The notes beneath the pieces are model-generated. The model did no database searches. It was not told the DNA's origin and saw nothing but the letters and a program-made list of their open reading frames with translations. The translations under genes were made by a program, and so were the position numbers. Below, piece after piece: positions 18,011 through 28,854 of a stretch of DNA of 40,207 nt. The stretch is from Marinosulfonomonas sp. (GTDB taxonomy: Bacteria; Pseudomonadota; Alphaproteobacteria; Rhodobacterales; Rhodobacteraceae). Location: positions 1 through 40,207 of the forward strand of contig JAHRVC010000230.1 of the NCBI GenBank assembly GCA_019090885.1, given 5' to 3'. Within the stretch, counting starts at the first letter, position 1. Each line of letters opens with the position of its first letter.

Positions 18011-18757
18011 CTAGCGCACTGCCTCTATCGGCCCATCCTCGCGCCCGTGAATGAACTGATCAAGGTAAGGGTCGCCACTGGCGTCCATATCCGCAACCGG
18101 GCCGCTCCATTGGATCACCCCATCGTGCAGCATCGCCACGCGATCAGCTATGGCACGAACAGACGTCATGTCATGGGTGATTGTCATCGCGGTGGCGCCC
18201 ATTTCGGTAACAATTTCGCGGATCAACTCATTGATAACGCCGGCCATTATCGGATCAAGGCCGGTTGTGGGTTCATCAAAAAAGATGATCTCGGGTTCGG
18301 CGGCGATGGCGCGGGCAAGGCCGACGCGCTTTTGCATGCCGCCAGACAGCTCGGCCGGGAACAGATCGGCCACATCCGGTGACAGGCCGACGCGGCGCAG
18401 CTTTTCAATAGCGATTTCGCGGGCCTCGGCCTTGGGGCGTTTCAGCGATCCGCGCAGCAGACGAAAGGCAACGTTTTGCCAGACCGACAGGCTGTCAAAC
18501 AGCGCACCACCTTGAAACAACATGCCAAACCGGGCAAGGAAGGCGTCGCGCTCAGCTGTGGCCACATCCGCGCCGTCCAGCAGGATCGTGCCGCTGTCTG
18601 GTTTAATAAGGCCAAGTATGCATTTGAGGCATATAGATTTTCCGGTGCCAGAGCCACCAATGATAACCATGCTTTCCCCGCTGGGAATAGTCAGGTTAAC
18701 CCCGGTTAATACCTTTTTGGCGCCGAACGCCTTGTGGATATCGATAAGCTCTATCAT
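18011..18757 (-). CDS. mlaF: Lipid-transport ABC ATPase, MlaF-like
   Basis: ATPase of an MCE/Mla-type phospholipid transporter at the inner membrane. 248 residues. Walker A is GGSGTGKSICLKCILG, Q-loop MLFQGGALFDSLSVWQNVAF, signature LSGGMQKRVGLARA, Walker B IIFFDEPTTGLDPI, and switch His in MTITHDM. The FQGGALFDSL and GLDPI wording is typical of MlaF/Ttg2A. The start overlaps the mlaE stop by 4 bases. mlaD, mlaC and mlaB are not in the window. Confidence 0.9.
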   Translation of the reverse strand: MIELIDIHKAFGAKKVLTGVNLTIPSGESMVIIGGSGTGKSICLKCILGLIKPDSGTILLDGADVATAERDAFLARFGMLFQGGALFDSLSVWQNVAFRLLRGSLKRPKAEAREIAIEKLRRVGLSPDVADLFPAELSGGMQKRVGLARAIAAEPEIIFFDEPTTGLDPIMAGVINELIREIVTEMGATAMTITHDMTSVRAIADRVAMLHDGVIQWSGPVADMDASGDPYLDQFIHGREDGPIEAVR

Positions 18758-19536
18758 GCGGCAAAGAACAATTCTGTCAGGATATAGTTTGAAGCAAGAA
18801 TCAGGACCGAGGCCGAGACAACCGCATTCGTTGTGGCACGTCCGACGCCCTGCGCCCCGCGCGCTGAATTCATCCCATGGTAACAGCCCATCATGGCAAC
18901 GATAAAGCCAAAGACCGCGGCCTTGAGCAGGCCGGAAACCACGTCCCAGGACTCTAAAAAGTCAATCGTATTATTAAGATACGTGGCGGCATTAAAGTCG
19001 AGCCTTGTGACGCCAACTGTAAATCCGCCCATAACCCCGATCACATCGCCAATCGCCACAAGGATCGGCATTGTCAGGGTTGCCGCAACGACGCGCGGAA
19101 CCGTCAAGTATTTCATCGGGTGGGTCGACAGTGTAACGAGCGCGTCCAGCTGTTCGGTGACTTTCATCGTGCCAACCTCGGCGGCAATGCTGGCCGCCAC
19201 CCGGCCCGCCACCATCAAGCCGCCCAGAACCGGGCCAAGTTCACGCACCATGCCAATCGCAACAATCAACGGCACCACGGATTCGGCGTTGAAACGCGCG
19301 CCACCGGCGTAAATTTGCAAGGCCAGCGCGCCGCCGGTGAAAAAGGCGGTTAAGCCAACGACCGGAAGGCTAAAGTAGCCAATATAAAGAACGGCTTGCA
19401 AGAATTCTTTAAAGTAGAATGGCGGCCTGAAAATATGCCCAACTGCTTGCCCGGAAAATAGTGCGACACGCCCAATAGCGCCAAGCAAACCCAGCACCGA
19501 TCGCCCGACGGCACCAAGGGGGCTAAGCAATATCAT
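18754..19536 (-). CDS. mlaE: Lipid-transport ABC permease, MlaE-like
   Basis: Inner-membrane permease of an MCE/Mla-type system. 260 residues, standard. About five membrane segments. The conserved block [43 protein letters not shown] includes the [17 protein letters not shown] and EQLDAL family motifs. The C-terminus has [24 protein letters not shown], also hallmark. Coupled by 4-base overlaps to alr upstream and mlaF downstream. Confidence 0.93.
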   Translation of the reverse strand: MILLSPLGAVGRSVLGLLGAIGRVALFSGQAVGHIFRPPFYFKEFLQAVLYIGYFSLPVVGLTAFFTGGALALQIYAGGARFNAESVVPLIVAIGMVRELGPVLGGLMVAGRVAASIAAEVGTMKVTEQLDALVTLSTHPMKYLTVPRVVAATLTMPILVAIGDVIGVMGGFTVGVTRLDFNAATYLNNTIDFLESWDVVSGLLKAAVFGFIVAMMGCYHGMNSARGAQGVGRATTNAVVSASVLILASNYILTELFFAA

Positions 19537-20579
19537 GAACGGCCACTGTAGCGGCGGTTATATCGGTTGCCCAAACTGGTTAATACTTCGTAACCAATGG
19601 TGCCTGCCAAACCGGCCAGCGCGTCGACTTTCTGGTGTTCGCAGATGATGTCGAGTGTTCTAGGGGTTTCCGAAATATCGGTAATGTCGACGGTCAGCGC
19701 GTCCATGGATACCCGCCCGACAACCGGGCATTTATCGGCGCCACAATAAACGTTCACATTCTCGCCCAAGACACGAAACAACCCGTCGGCGTAACCGGCC
19801 GAAACCGTGGCAAGCCGGGTCAGGCGCTCGGCGATCCACGTATTGCCATAACCAACGCTTTCCCCCGGTTCCAGATCGCGGATCTGGATCACCGGCAGTT
19901 CAAGACGCACCGTCGGTTCGGCCGCTTCAAACGGCAGCCCGCCATAAAGGCCAATACCGGGGCGGGTCAGATCAAAATGAAAGTCAGGCCCCAACAAAAT
20001 TCCGCCCGTCGCAGCCAGTGACCGGGGCACCTGTAGGCCATCGGTCAACTCGTGAAACCGGGTCAGTTGCTGTTGGTTCATCGGGTGGTCTGGTTCATCA
20101 GCGCAGGCCAGATGTGACATCACCAGTTGCGGGCCGGCCTGCATCACAATTTGCTGCACGGCCAGCCATTCGGTTGGCTCCATGCCTAGGCGATTCATGC
20201 CGGTATCCAACTGCACCCCAAACGGGTGATCGGGCAGGGCCTCTAGGTGGCGGGTCAGCTGATTGAGCGAATTCACCATTGGCGTTAGCGCCATATCGGC
20301 GATCATATCGGTGTCGCCGGACATATGGCCCGAAAACACGAAAATTTCGGGCGTTGGCCCCAATGCGTCGCGCAGGGCAACGCCTTCCTCAGTGAAAGCA
20401 ACAAAGAATTTTCGCACACCGGCGGTTGTCAGCGCGCGTGCCACGCGGGCGGCACCCAGACCATAGCCATCGGCCTTTACCACGGCGCCGGTTTGCACAG
20501 TGATATGGGATTTGGCATTCAGCGCGCGCCAGTTGTTGGCCACGGCGTCCAGATTAATTGTCAGCTTTCCGGTGCTCAT
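19533..20579 (-). CDS. alr: Alanine racemase
   Basis: PLP enzyme making D-alanine for peptidoglycan. 348 residues from ATG 20579. The longer open frame to 20756 adds 59 residues without family similarity and overlaps the end of dnaB. The PLP Lys is in [20 protein letters not shown] is the second conserved block, and the catalytic Tyr is in [25 protein letters not shown] is typical of the C-terminal domain. No clear ribosome site precedes the ATG. dnaB lies 106 bases upstream and mlaE is coupled downstream, linking cell-wall precursor and lipid transport genes on one transcript. Confidence 0.94.
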   Translation of the reverse strand: MSTGKLTINLDAVANNWRALNAKSHITVQTGAVVKADGYGLGAARVARALTTAGVRKFFVAFTEEGVALRDALGPTPEIFVFSGHMSGDTDMIADMALTPMVNSLNQLTRHLEALPDHPFGVQLDTGMNRLGMEPTEWLAVQQIVMQAGPQLVMSHLACADEPDHPMNQQQLTRFHELTDGLQVPRSLAATGGILLGPDFHFDLTRPGIGLYGGLPFEAAEPTVRLELPVIQIRDLEPGESVGYGNTWIAERLTRLATVSAGYADGLFRVLGENVNVYCGADKCPVVGRVSMDALTVDITDISETPRTLDIICEHQKVDALAGLAGTIGYEVLTSLGNRYNRRYSGRS

Positions 20580-20685
20580 TGCGACGTTGTGCCGACGCGC
20601 GTGCGCAAGGGCAAGCAAGAAAACCGCGGGTGCGGAATTTGTTGAGCAAGTGTCGCGCGGGCGAAACGAAAGCGCGCGGTGGCGA

Positions 20686-22182
20686 TCAGTAGTCGTCCTG
20701 ATCGCTTTGTTGCCACGGGCGGGCAAGATCGGTGAACCGGGTAAAGCGCCCCTCAAATGCCAAATCGACCGACCCGATTGGCCCGTGACGCTGCTTGCCG
20801 ATCACGACCTCGGCCTTGCCGTGAAGGGCTTCCATTTCGGCCTGCCAGCTTGCCATTTTGTCCAGCTCATGATCGCCGGGCTTTTCGCGTTCTTTGTAAT
20901 ATTCCTCGCGGAAAATGAACATCACCACATCGGCGTCCTGCTCGATCGAGCCGGATTCGCGCAAATCTGACAGCTGCGGGCGCTTGTCTTCGCGGTTTTC
21001 CACCTGACGTGACAACTGCGACAGGGCGATGACCGGGATTTCCAGTTCCTTGGCAATTGCCTTCAGGCCCTGCGTGATCTCGGACACCTCGTTCACCCGG
21101 CTGTCTTTGGCCGTGGCCGGGCGCACAAGCTGTAAATAATCGATAAACAGCGCGTCCAGCCCGTGGGTGCGTTTCAGGCGTCGGGCGCGGGCGGCCAGTT
21201 GGCTGATCGGCAGGGCGGGCGTGTCGTCGATATAAAGCGGGCAGGCTTCCAGCGTTTTGGCGGCGTCGACAAAGCGGCGAAACTCGACCTCGGTCATGTC
21301 CCCCTTGCGGATGTTTTCCGATGGCACTTCGGCGGCTTCAGAGAGGATACGCGCGGCCAGTTGTTCGGCGCTCATCTCAAGGCTGAAAAAGCCGACAACG
21401 CCGCCGTCAACCGCGCCTTCGGTGCCGTCCTGCAAGGTGCCGCGCTTGTAAGCTTTGGCCAGATTAAACGCGATATTCGTGGCCAGCGCGGTTTTCCCCA
21501 TCGAGGGGCGCGCGGCCAGTATCAGCAGGTCAGAGCGGTTCAGACCACCCAGTTTTTTGTCCAGATCTTTCAGCCCGGTCGAAAGGCCCGCCAGCCCGCC
21601 GTCGCGTTGATACGCGGCGTTGGCGACGTTCACCGCGTCGGTGACTGCCTTTAGGAACGACTGAAATCCGGTTTCAGATTTGCCCTGCTCGCCAAGCATG
21701 TAAAGCGCCTGTTCGGCCTCGACGATCTGTTCTTTGGGCTCGCTGGCTACATCGACCCGCGCGGCCTTGTCCGATATGTCGCGCCCCAATGTCATCAGCT
21801 CGCGCCGGATCGCCAGATCATAGATCATATTGGCGTAATCGCGCGCCGCAAACGATGAGATGGCCGAGCCTGCAAGGCGCGCCAGATAGGCCGGGCCGCC
21901 AAGTTCTTTCAGGCCCTCGTCATCCTCCAGAAACGCCTTGAGCGTGACTGGTGAGGCCAACGCATTACGGCTGATCCGGGTCGAGGCGACCTCATATATC
22001 CGCGCATGTACCGGATCATAGAAATGATGCGGAGAAATGATTGCAGCGATGCGGTCATAAATGTCGTTATTGGTCAGAATCGCGCCCAGCAATTGCTGTT
22101 CGGCTTCGATGTTATGGGGCTGGGTTGAGGCGTCGGTTGGATCAGCCTGTTGATCCTGAATTGCGCGAACTTCGTTCATCAT
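20686..22182 (-). CDS. dnaB: Replicative DNA helicase
   Basis: Hexameric fork helicase. 498 residues. N-terminal DnaB domain with [14 protein letters not shown] (from about residue 27), then a RecA-like core: Walker [19 protein letters not shown], Walker [43 protein letters not shown], and [11 protein letters not shown] near the end. No intein is present. A second ATG at 22179 sits at better spacing from AGGGG, so the true start may be one codon later. Upstream is a perfect DnaA box. Confidence 0.97.
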   Translation of the reverse strand: MMNEVRAIQDQQADPTDASTQPHNIEAEQQLLGAILTNNDIYDRIAAIISPHHFYDPVHARIYEVASTRISRNALASPVTLKAFLEDDEGLKELGGPAYLARLAGSAISSFAARDYANMIYDLAIRRELMTLGRDISDKAARVDVASEPKEQIVEAEQALYMLGEQGKSETGFQSFLKAVTDAVNVANAAYQRDGGLAGLSTGLKDLDKKLGGLNRSDLLILAARPSMGKTALATNIAFNLAKAYKRGTLQDGTEGAVDGGVVGFFSLEMSAEQLAARILSEAAEVPSENIRKGDMTEVEFRRFVDAAKTLEACPLYIDDTPALPISQLAARARRLKRTHGLDALFIDYLQLVRPATAKDSRVNEVSEITQGLKAIAKELEIPVIALSQLSRQVENREDKRPQLSDLRESGSIEQDADVVMFIFREEYYKEREKPGDHELDKMASWQAEMEALHGKAEVVIGKQRHGPIGSVDLAFEGRFTRFTDLARPWQQSDQDDY

Positions 22183-22413
22183 CTGCCCCTGATACTGCCC
22201 TGATCCCGTGATACGCTGCCCGTTAAGGGCGCTGCAAATTGTATGTTTTTGTGGATAATTTATGCGCGGATTTTCGGAGTCATATTTACCCTATATTGCG
22301 CCCAGATCGCAGGTTAGGTCAACATCTGCCACGGCGCTGTGCAAAAAATCGTTGCGCGACAAATGGTTTTCAACCGGGGTTCATGTCTTTGGCAAGGGGG
22401 CAGGCGCGAATCG
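22183..22413. promoter_or_regulatory. dnaB upstream region
   Basis: 231 bases between the pyrE stop and dnaB. It contains the DnaA box at 22250-22258 and a GAGTC (GANTC, CcrM methylation type) at 22277-22281. No reading frame looked like protein. Confidence 0.55.
22250..22258 (-). promoter_or_regulatory. DnaA box upstream of dnaB
   Basis: Reads TTATCCACA on the minus strand, a perfect match to the TTATNCACA consensus, 68 bases before the dnaB start. It is a single box with no AT-rich unwinding region, so it is more likely regulatory than an origin. Confidence 0.6.
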
Positions 22414-23094
22414 TCAGTCCTTGGCACGGGCCGCCTGCCATTCGCGCGGGGCGCGCAAAAACGTCTCAACCGCGTCCAGTGTTGCGGCGTCGAAATATTC
22501 GCCCCGCCGCGCCTCGGCCAAAACATCCCACCATGTGCAAAGGTGGTGCAATTGAACGCCGTGATCGCCAAGGGTTTTGATCGTTTCGGGAAAGATGTCG
22601 TAATAAAAGATCACCGCCGTATGGGCGCAGGTCGCACCAGTTTCACGGATCGCATCGACGAAGGACAGTTTGGAGCCGCCATCGGTTGTCATGTCTTCAA
22701 CCAGCAGCACCCGCTGGCCTTCGCTCATCACGCCCTCGATGCGCGCATTGCGCCCGTAACCTTTGGGTTTTTTGCGCACATAGGTCATCGGCAGGGCCAG
22801 ACGTTCGGCGATCAGCGCGCCAAAAGGCATGCCAGCGGTTTCGCCACCAGCGATGTTGTCAAAGGCCTCAAACCCGGCGTCGCGCATAACCGTGACGGTC
22901 ATGAAATCCATCAGGGTTGAGCGGATGCGCGGGAATGAAATCAGCTTGCGGCAATCAACATAAGTAGGCGAGGGCAGGCCGGATGACAGGGTGAACGGAT
23001 CATCAGGCTTGAAATCAACCGCCTTGATTTCCAGCAGCATGCTCGCGCTCAGGCGGGCAATTTCTTCTTTTGCGGGGAATGAAGTGGGGATCAT
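22414..23094 (-). CDS. pyrE: Orotate phosphoribosyltransferase
   Basis: Pyrimidine synthesis: orotate plus PRPP gives OMP. 226 residues. [22 protein letters not shown] is the N-terminal orotate-binding region, [31 protein letters not shown] contains the mobile-loop Lys residues, and [14 protein letters not shown] is the PRPP motif. Its start overlaps the pyrC stop by 4 bases, so pyrC-pyrE are coupled, two successive-pathway enzymes. Confidence 0.96.
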   Translation of the reverse strand: MIPTSFPAKEEIARLSASMLLEIKAVDFKPDDPFTLSSGLPSPTYVDCRKLISFPRIRSTLMDFMTVTVMRDAGFEAFDNIAGGETAGMPFGALIAERLALPMTYVRKKPKGYGRNARIEGVMSEGQRVLLVEDMTTDGGSKLSFVDAIRETGATCAHTAVIFYYDIFPETIKTLGDHGVQLHHLCTWWDVLAEARRGEYFDAATLDAVETFLRAPREWQAARAKD

Positions 23095-24137
23095 GGGTTT
23101 ACCCTTACGTGCCAGTGCAAATCAAAGCCGGGGTCAAAAACCGTGACCGGGCCATCGTTGGTTTCGATTTTCGCGGCGTATTCCAGCGCTTCACCGCGGA
23201 TCAGCGTCAACGTGGAATCCGACGCGGGAAATTCATAAAACGCAGCACCATTGAGCGAGGTGAAGCCTTCCAGCTTGTCCAGCGCATCGGCGCGTTCAAA
23301 CACCTCGGCCAATATCGACATGGTGTTGGTGGCGGTGAAACAGCCCGCACATCCACAACCGCTTTCTTTGGCTGGATCAATATGCGGCGCACTGTCGGTG
23401 CCAAGGAAAAACCGTGGGTCGCCGGATGTGGCTGCGTCAAGCAGGGCTAGGCGATGAACCTCTCGTTTGGCGACGGGCAGGCAGTAATAATGTGGCCGGA
23501 TGCCACCTGCTAGGATATGATTGCGGTTGATCACAAGGTGGTGCGTGGTGATCGTTCCGGCAAGGTTCTTATCGGCGCTGGCGATGTAATCAACACCGTT
23601 CTTGGTGGTCACATGTTCCATTACCACCCGCAAATCCGGCGTGGCGCGGCGCAGTGGCTCTAGCACCCGGTCGATGAAAACCGCCTCGCGGTCAAAAATA
23701 TCCACGTCCGGGTCGGTAACCTCGCCGTGGACACATAGCGACAGGCCAATCTGGGCCATTTTTTCAAGCACCGGGCGGACCTTGTCAAAATCTGCGACTC
23801 CGCTGGCAGAATTGGTGGTTGCGCCTGCGGGATACAGCTTGACCGCCCAGATCAGGCCCGCGTCATGGGCGGCAGCGACGTCTTCGGGGTCGGTGTCTTC
23901 GGTCAGATAAAGCGTCATCAAGGGCGTGAAATTGGCCCCTTCGGGCAGCGCCACCATGATCCGTTCCAGATAGGCGCGGGCATCCGCGCCGGTCACAACT
24001 GGGGGCAGCAGATTGGGCATGATGATCGCGCGGCCAAAATGGCGGGCGGTTTCGGGCAGCACAGCCGCCAGCATATCGCCGTCGCGCAGGTGCAGGTGCC
24101 AGTCATCGGGGCGGCGTATTGTAAGTGTTTTTGTCAT
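23091..24137 (-). CDS. pyrC: Dihydroorotase, homodimeric PyrC type
   Basis: Zinc enzyme cyclising carbamoyl aspartate. 348 residues, the E. coli PyrC length. Metal ligands: the HLHLRDG motif near the N-terminus, the carbamylated Lys in [18 protein letters not shown], His in LCVHGEV and VMEHVTTK, and Asp in FLGTDSAPH. The ending [17 protein letters not shown] fits. 39 bases separate it from the gene upstream; it is coupled to pyrE. Confidence 0.97.
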   Translation of the reverse strand: MTKTLTIRRPDDWHLHLRDGDMLAAVLPETARHFGRAIIMPNLLPPVVTGADARAYLERIMVALPEGANFTPLMTLYLTEDTDPEDVAAAHDAGLIWAVKLYPAGATTNSASGVADFDKVRPVLEKMAQIGLSLCVHGEVTDPDVDIFDREAVFIDRVLEPLRRATPDLRVVMEHVTTKNGVDYIASADKNLAGTITTHHLVINRNHILAGGIRPHYYCLPVAKREVHRLALLDAATSGDPRFFLGTDSAPHIDPAKESGCGCAGCFTATNTMSILAEVFERADALDKLEGFTSLNGAAFYEFPASDSTLTLIRGEALEYAAKIETNDGPVTVFDPGFDLHWHVRVNP

Positions 24138-24176
24138 CGCAATGCGACTACACCGTTCGGTCCGGGTATTCCAGCG

Positions 24177-25151
24177 TCAAACCAGTTCAAGCGGGGCCGC
24201 ATTGGGCAGGCGACGCCCCTCGGCGCGCAGTGTGTTTTGCGATTTGGTCAACTGCTGACGAAAGCGCGGCGTGTTGATGCGCGACAGGACCGAGCGGCAC
24301 ATCAGCCCGGTCAGAAACGGACGCTCGGTATTTTCGACCGCGTTCAGAAAGGCGCGCAGGTAGGGCAGATAGTTGCGCCGCTCACGCAGGGCGGCGTAAA
24401 TATCAAGCGGGCGCAGCTGGCCTTTGGCCGCCTTTTTCAGCGTTGGCTCCAACACATCCATCCGGCGTAAGAAGGTTTCAATTTCATTGCCCAGATGGCG
24501 GCAGCGAACGCGGGTGATATTGGTGCCGGAAAACAGCGCTGCATGTATCGCATCAGCCTCAATTTCCGGATCGTAGAGAACAAAACAGGCCTGCGCGGCC
24601 TCTAGCATGTCGGGGGCATAACCGTAGCGATCGGTGAAACTGGTGCGCCGCATGTGGTGGAACCGGTCGTCCCATTCACACACCCTTGGATTAAGCGAGG
24701 CTTGGGGCGACAGCGCCAGCACGACCGATCCGGGTGCTGCGACAGAATAGGCGGCGGCAGCGTAGCCACAGGATTCGGCCCCGTAAAACACCACGTTTTC
24801 AAAATCGTCAAAGATGCCGTCGTCGATCAATCGGTCAAAAAACCCATAGACAGCCCGGTGGCGAAACCATGTTTCACCATGTGACAGAATGCAAAGCTGC
24901 GACCAGCCATTGCGACTGGCAACCTGCCAACCGATCGGCACATCGTGATTGGCATGGTCGCGCACGCTTTGAATGGTCTCAAATGTGACCAGCAACGTGT
25001 CGTTGCCTTTTAGAAACGTGGCAGAATGATCGGGGCCAAGCGGTTCAAAATAGCCGTGATCCTCGGCAATATCCTCGACTGCATCCAGCCACTGTTCAAG
25101 CGGCATGGATTTAGACGGATCAATAGAGTTTGGAATGCGCGATTTCGCCAT
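24177..25151 (-). CDS. Uncharacterised protein with possible alpha/beta-hydrolase elbow
   Basis: 324 residues from ATG 25151; an ATG at 25229 would add 26. No named family is certain, though similar Rhodobacteraceae proteins are sometimes annotated loosely as PAPS reductase. The middle has a hydrolase-like core: LLVTFETIQSVRDHANHDVPIGWQVA, then VVFYGAESCGYAAAAYSVAAPGSVVLALSPQASL. There AESCG is at the usual nucleophile-elbow place (AxSxG) with a strand before it and a second strand after. The C-terminal third is helical and Arg-rich. No PAPS-reductase motif is visible. It precedes pyrC by 39 bases. Confidence 0.7.
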   Translation of the reverse strand: MAKSRIPNSIDPSKSMPLEQWLDAVEDIAEDHGYFEPLGPDHSATFLKGNDTLLVTFETIQSVRDHANHDVPIGWQVASRNGWSQLCILSHGETWFRHRAVYGFFDRLIDDGIFDDFENVVFYGAESCGYAAAAYSVAAPGSVVLALSPQASLNPRVCEWDDRFHHMRRTSFTDRYGYAPDMLEAAQACFVLYDPEIEADAIHAALFSGTNITRVRCRHLGNEIETFLRRMDVLEPTLKKAAKGQLRPLDIYAALRERRNYLPYLRAFLNAVENTERPFLTGLMCRSVLSRINTPRFRQQLTKSQNTLRAEGRRLPNAAPLELV

Positions 25152-25301
25152 ACCGTTGCCAGCCCCCGCTAGAATGTCCGCACCCACGCAGACGTGCCAA
25201 GTGTAAGGGGCGGCAGGTATCGGTGGCAATGGGGGTAGCGTGTGGAAACAACCTGTTTCCGGCTTAGTCGGTCCGGTCCGGGCCGGGCTTGGCGAACATC
25301 G

Positions 25302-26339
25302 TCAGGAATTTTGCATGCCGCTGGACATCGGCTGGCTGGGCGGTGTGGTTAATAGACGGCCAAATAAAGCGCGGTTGGCTTCGTCTTTTAGCAGTTCGGG
25401 AAATCTGGCCCTGCGCCATGAACCGGCGCTGACATGCACGCTTCGCAACATCGGCTCTGCCATAAACTTGTCAAACGCCGCGTCCCGCTCGGCCTTTAGC
25501 GCGTCAATCGAGGTGTCTTCCTCGACGCACCAATTACGATCGACCCAATAGGTCATGCCGTGTGCAGCATCATCGCGGTTCGCGCGACCCCGGTCGCGTT
25601 TAAGGATATAGCTTTCCATCGCGCCAAGCGCATAATGGTTCAATTGCACCAATGCGGTGTTGTCCTGTCCAAACGGCGAAAACACCTGTTGGCGTTTGTA
25701 GCGTTCGCCCAATTCGCGCCCGCAGCCGTCAAACCAGCGCGCCTGATCGAGCCGCGATTTATCCGGGCTGCGCGGGCGATGCACGCCCAGTTTTCCGTAA
25801 ATTCCGTCATTGGCAAACAGCGTCTTGAACATCGTTGCACGCCACGACCAGTTCATCACCTTTGGGGCCGCGCGGCGGAATTGGTCGATGACCGAGCGGT
25901 TGTGAAAGCGAACCACATCATCATTACCAAACAGCCGCCATGTCAGGGTAATCGCCGTGGCGTCCGGCAGGGCATCCAGCAGGTCGGGCAGGCGGTGGTT
26001 GCCGACGTGGATGTTCACAAATTCGTCGATATCCAGCGTCATGATCCAGTCGGCGTCGCGAACTAGCGGATGTTTGTCGGCCAGCTTTAGTGCTGACCAT
26101 TGCACCGAGTTTTCATGCGGCCCGTCATTGCGCACATGGGTGATATGGCCCAACTTTTGCAACTGATCCAAAAGGACGTCGGTCGCATCGTCGCAATCGT
26201 TGGAAAAGATCAGAAAATCGGTGAAACCCACCGCCTGATGATGCGCCAGCCATTCCAGCACAAATGCGCCTTCATTGCGCAGCGTCAGAACGGCCAGAAA
26301 GCGCCGCTGATCTATGGTTTTATCGTCGCCTGTCGGCAT
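25302..26339 (-). CDS. Glycosyltransferase, GT2-like
   Basis: 345-residue putative cytosolic glycosyltransferase. The N-terminus FLAVLTLRNEGAFVLEWLAHH and FLIFSNDCDDATDVLLDQL form the nucleotide-sugar-binding start of the GT-A fold (GT2/GT92-like, often annotated glycosyltransferase family 2 in this group). The DxD motif is in WIMTLDIDEFVNI (about residues 98-110). YYxLxx-type text near VQLNHYALGAMESYILKRDRG follows. No polysaccharide cluster surrounds it, so donor and acceptor are unknown. Confidence 0.82.
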   Translation of the reverse strand: MPTGDDKTIDQRRFLAVLTLRNEGAFVLEWLAHHQAVGFTDFLIFSNDCDDATDVLLDQLQKLGHITHVRNDGPHENSVQWSALKLADKHPLVRDADWIMTLDIDEFVNIHVGNHRLPDLLDALPDATAITLTWRLFGNDDVVRFHNRSVIDQFRRAAPKVMNWSWRATMFKTLFANDGIYGKLGVHRPRSPDKSRLDQARWFDGCGRELGERYKRQQVFSPFGQDNTALVQLNHYALGAMESYILKRDRGRANRDDAAHGMTYWVDRNWCVEEDTSIDALKAERDAAFDKFMAEPMLRSVHVSAGSWRRARFPELLKDEANRALFGRLLTTPPSQPMSSGMQNS

Positions 26340-26425
26340 CTGCTGCCTCGCCCTGTTGCCGGGTCAATCTGCACCCTTATGGCGCAAATTTCCCGGCCGC
26401 ACAGGGCAAAACGAATAGGTGCGGG

Positions 26426-27634
26426 TCAGAAAAATGCCTGAAGCCCGGTTTGTGCGCGCCCAAGGATCAGCGCATGCACATCATGCGTGCCCTCATAGGT
26501 GTTCACGGTTTCAAGGTTCATCATGTGGCGAATGACCTGAAATTCTTCGCTGATACCGTTGCCCCCATGCATATCCCGCGCCATCCGCGCGATATCAAGC
26601 GCCTTGCCGCAGTTGTTGCGTTTAATCATCGAGATCATCTCGGGCGCGGCCTTTGCCTCATCCATCAGACGACCAACGCGCAGGCTGGCCTGCAGGCCCA
26701 TGGTGATGTCGGTCTGCATGTCGGCCAGCTTTTTCTGGAACAATTGGGTTTGCGCCAGCGGGCGTTTGAACTGTTTGCGATCCAGCCCGTATTGCAGGGC
26801 CGCATGCCAGCAAAATTCAGCGGCGCCAAGCGAGCCCCATGAAATGCCATAACGCGCCCGGTTCAGGCAGCCAAACGGGCCTTTCAGACCCTCGACATTG
26901 GGCAGCAGCGCGTCTTCGCTAACGTCCACATCCTGCATCACAATCTCGCCGGTGACCGAGGCGCGCAACGATAGTTTGCCGGTGATTTTTGGTGCGCTCA
27001 GACCGGCCATGCCTTTTTCCAGCACAAAGCCGCGAATTTTGCCGCCGTGGGCGTCTGATTTGGCCCAAACGACGAATACATCGGCAATCGGCGCGTTAGA
27101 TATCCACATCTTGTTGCCGGTCAGCCGGTATCCGGTGTCGGTTTTCTCAGCCCGGGTTTTCATTGATCCCGGATCAGAACCCGCGTCCGGTTCGGTCAGG
27201 CCAAAACAGCCTATTTTTGAACCGTCAATCAGGCCGGGCAGGTATTTGCGCCGCTGTTCTTCGCTGCCGTAGGCGTAGATCGGATAGATCACCAAGCTTG
27301 ATTGCACGGACATCATTGAACGGTAACCGCTGTCCACCCGCTCAATTTCACGCGCGACCAGACCGTAAGTGACATAGCCAGCGCCCAGCCCGCCGTATTC
27401 CTCGGGCACGGTGACGCCAAGCAATCCGGCGGCACCCATCTGCGGGAACAGGCCTGCGTCAACAGTTTCCTCGCGGTAAGCGTCGATCACTCGTGGGGCC
27501 AGAACGTCATCTGCAAAAGCGCGCGCGCCATCGCGCAGCATGCGCTCTTCTTCGCTTAGTTGATCGTCAAGGCGAAACGGGTCTTTCCAGTCAAAGGCGG
27601 ACAGGTCGGGGGCGTCTTTTGCGCGTAGGGTCAT
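26426..27634 (-). CDS. gcdH: Glutaryl-CoA dehydrogenase
   Basis: FAD enzyme converting glutaryl-CoA to crotonyl-CoA in lysine/tryptophan breakdown. 402 residues from ATG 27634, preceded by GGAG at 7 bases; ATG 27646 is four codons upstream. ACAD features: [37 protein letters not shown], and the catalytic Glu in [17 protein letters not shown]. The GCDH-type [13 protein letters not shown] and [15 protein letters not shown] text favours GCDH over other acyl-CoA dehydrogenases. It is not beside other lysine catabolic genes. Confidence 0.92.
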   Translation of the reverse strand: MTLRAKDAPDLSAFDWKDPFRLDDQLSEEERMLRDGARAFADDVLAPRVIDAYREETVDAGLFPQMGAAGLLGVTVPEEYGGLGAGYVTYGLVAREIERVDSGYRSMMSVQSSLVIYPIYAYGSEEQRRKYLPGLIDGSKIGCFGLTEPDAGSDPGSMKTRAEKTDTGYRLTGNKMWISNAPIADVFVVWAKSDAHGGKIRGFVLEKGMAGLSAPKITGKLSLRASVTGEIVMQDVDVSEDALLPNVEGLKGPFGCLNRARYGISWGSLGAAEFCWHAALQYGLDRKQFKRPLAQTQLFQKKLADMQTDITMGLQASLRVGRLMDEAKAAPEMISMIKRNNCGKALDIARMARDMHGGNGISEEFQVIRHMMNLETVNTYEGTHDVHALILGRAQTGLQAFF

Positions 27635-27692
27635 TTTGGGCTCCATTGATTTGGGTGTTTCATAATCAATGGGGCGGCGTGCTGCAATGCGG

Positions 27693-28721
27693 CTATTTTC
27701 GGAACAACCGGATCACCACGGGGGCAAACAGGATCACCGTGAACAGTCGCAACACATGGTGTGCCACGACAAAGCCGACATCTGCCCCGGCAATAATCGC
27801 AATCATCGCCATTTCCGCCTGACCGCCGGGCAGGAAACTAAGCCAAACGTCAAGGTCACGCCCGGATCGAAATTGCAAGATAATCAGAATGAAGATGATG
27901 GAAAGTGCTGCCAGCAACAGCGAAAACAAAAAGCCTGCAACAACGTCTTCGCGCAATTCTTTGGCCGTGATGCCAGAATATTTGGTGCCTATTGCCATGC
28001 CGATAGACAGCTGGGCGATCCAGATCATTTCAACCGGCGGGCGCGATGTAATGACGCCCGTCAGAACCAATACTGCGGTCAAAATCAGCGGGCCAAGAAG
28101 TGAAGCACCGACCATGCCAACCCGCTCGGCTATTTTCCAGCCCGCAACGCCAGAGACTATCAGCAAAATTATTTCGTGAAGGGGCGTGTCGGCGGCGCTG
28201 ATGCCGGGTGGGCGGCTTAATTCCAGATCAAGAACAAAGGCCATCAGGAACGGCACAAGCGCGACGATGACCACGATCCGTGTGGCATGGATCAGCGACA
28301 TTGCCCGAACGTCGCCCCCCGCAGCTTCGCCAAAAAGGACCATATCTTGAAGGCCGCCGGGCAGGGCGGCGTAGTAAGATGTCACAGGATCAAACCCCAT
28401 AACCTTGTGCAAGAACGGATAGCCCACGGCACCGATCGCCAAAATGTACACCGGAATAAGCAGCAGCGTTGGCCAATGGGTGGGTAAGCTGTGCAGCAAT
28501 TCCGGCGTGACGTTTGAGCCGATCAATACGCCCAGAAATGTGCGGAAAAACACGCCCAGAACACCCAGATCCTGCATCTTGGTGCCTGCAAGCGCGAACA
28601 CCAGACAGCCCATCATCGGGCCCATCAACAGCGGCAGGGGCAGGCCAAGCCACACGAAAACAGCCGCCCCAAGGGCAGCGGCAAGGATCGTTTTTATGCG
28701 GGCCGGGGTAATCACGGGCAT
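27693..28721 (-). CDS. AbrB-family membrane protein
   Basis: Integral membrane protein of the AbrB (ammonia monooxygenase-like regulator) family, with two related halves. 342 residues from ATG 28721; an upstream ATG at 28856 would overlap the divergent DUF1203 gene. About ten membrane segments. Family patterns are [42 protein letters not shown] (first half) and [22 protein letters not shown] (second half), each with the PGG(Q/L)xxM motif. Transport substrate unknown. Confidence 0.86.
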   Translation of the reverse strand: MPVITPARIKTILAAALGAAVFVWLGLPLPLLMGPMMGCLVFALAGTKMQDLGVLGVFFRTFLGVLIGSNVTPELLHSLPTHWPTLLLIPVYILAIGAVGYPFLHKVMGFDPVTSYYAALPGGLQDMVLFGEAAGGDVRAMSLIHATRIVVIVALVPFLMAFVLDLELSRPPGISAADTPLHEIILLIVSGVAGWKIAERVGMVGASLLGPLILTAVLVLTGVITSRPPVEMIWIAQLSIGMAIGTKYSGITAKELREDVVAGFLFSLLLAALSIIFILIILQFRSGRDLDVWLSFLPGGQAEMAMIAIIAGADVGFVVAHHVLRLFTVILFAPVVIRLFRK

Positions 28722-28854
28722 CAGCCTTGTTAGGCATCGCGGCGGGGCAAGCGCAAGGGCGGCCAGAATATTTGTCCATTGCGCAGGTTCCGGGTCGCGG
28801 GCGGGGATTTGACGGATTAAGCCGCAATTATCGCAACATATCGGAGATTTTATC
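28722..28854. promoter_or_regulatory. Divergent promoter region of AbrB-like and DUF1203 genes
   Basis: 133 bases between the two starts. A GGAG lies 9 bases before the DUF1203 ATG. No confident -35/-10 pair or operator was identified. Confidence 0.35.

Noticed and set aside
22250-22320. Replication origin at the DnaA box
   Set aside because: Only one box, no AT-rich unwinding element and no origin-linked genes; more likely dnaB regulation.
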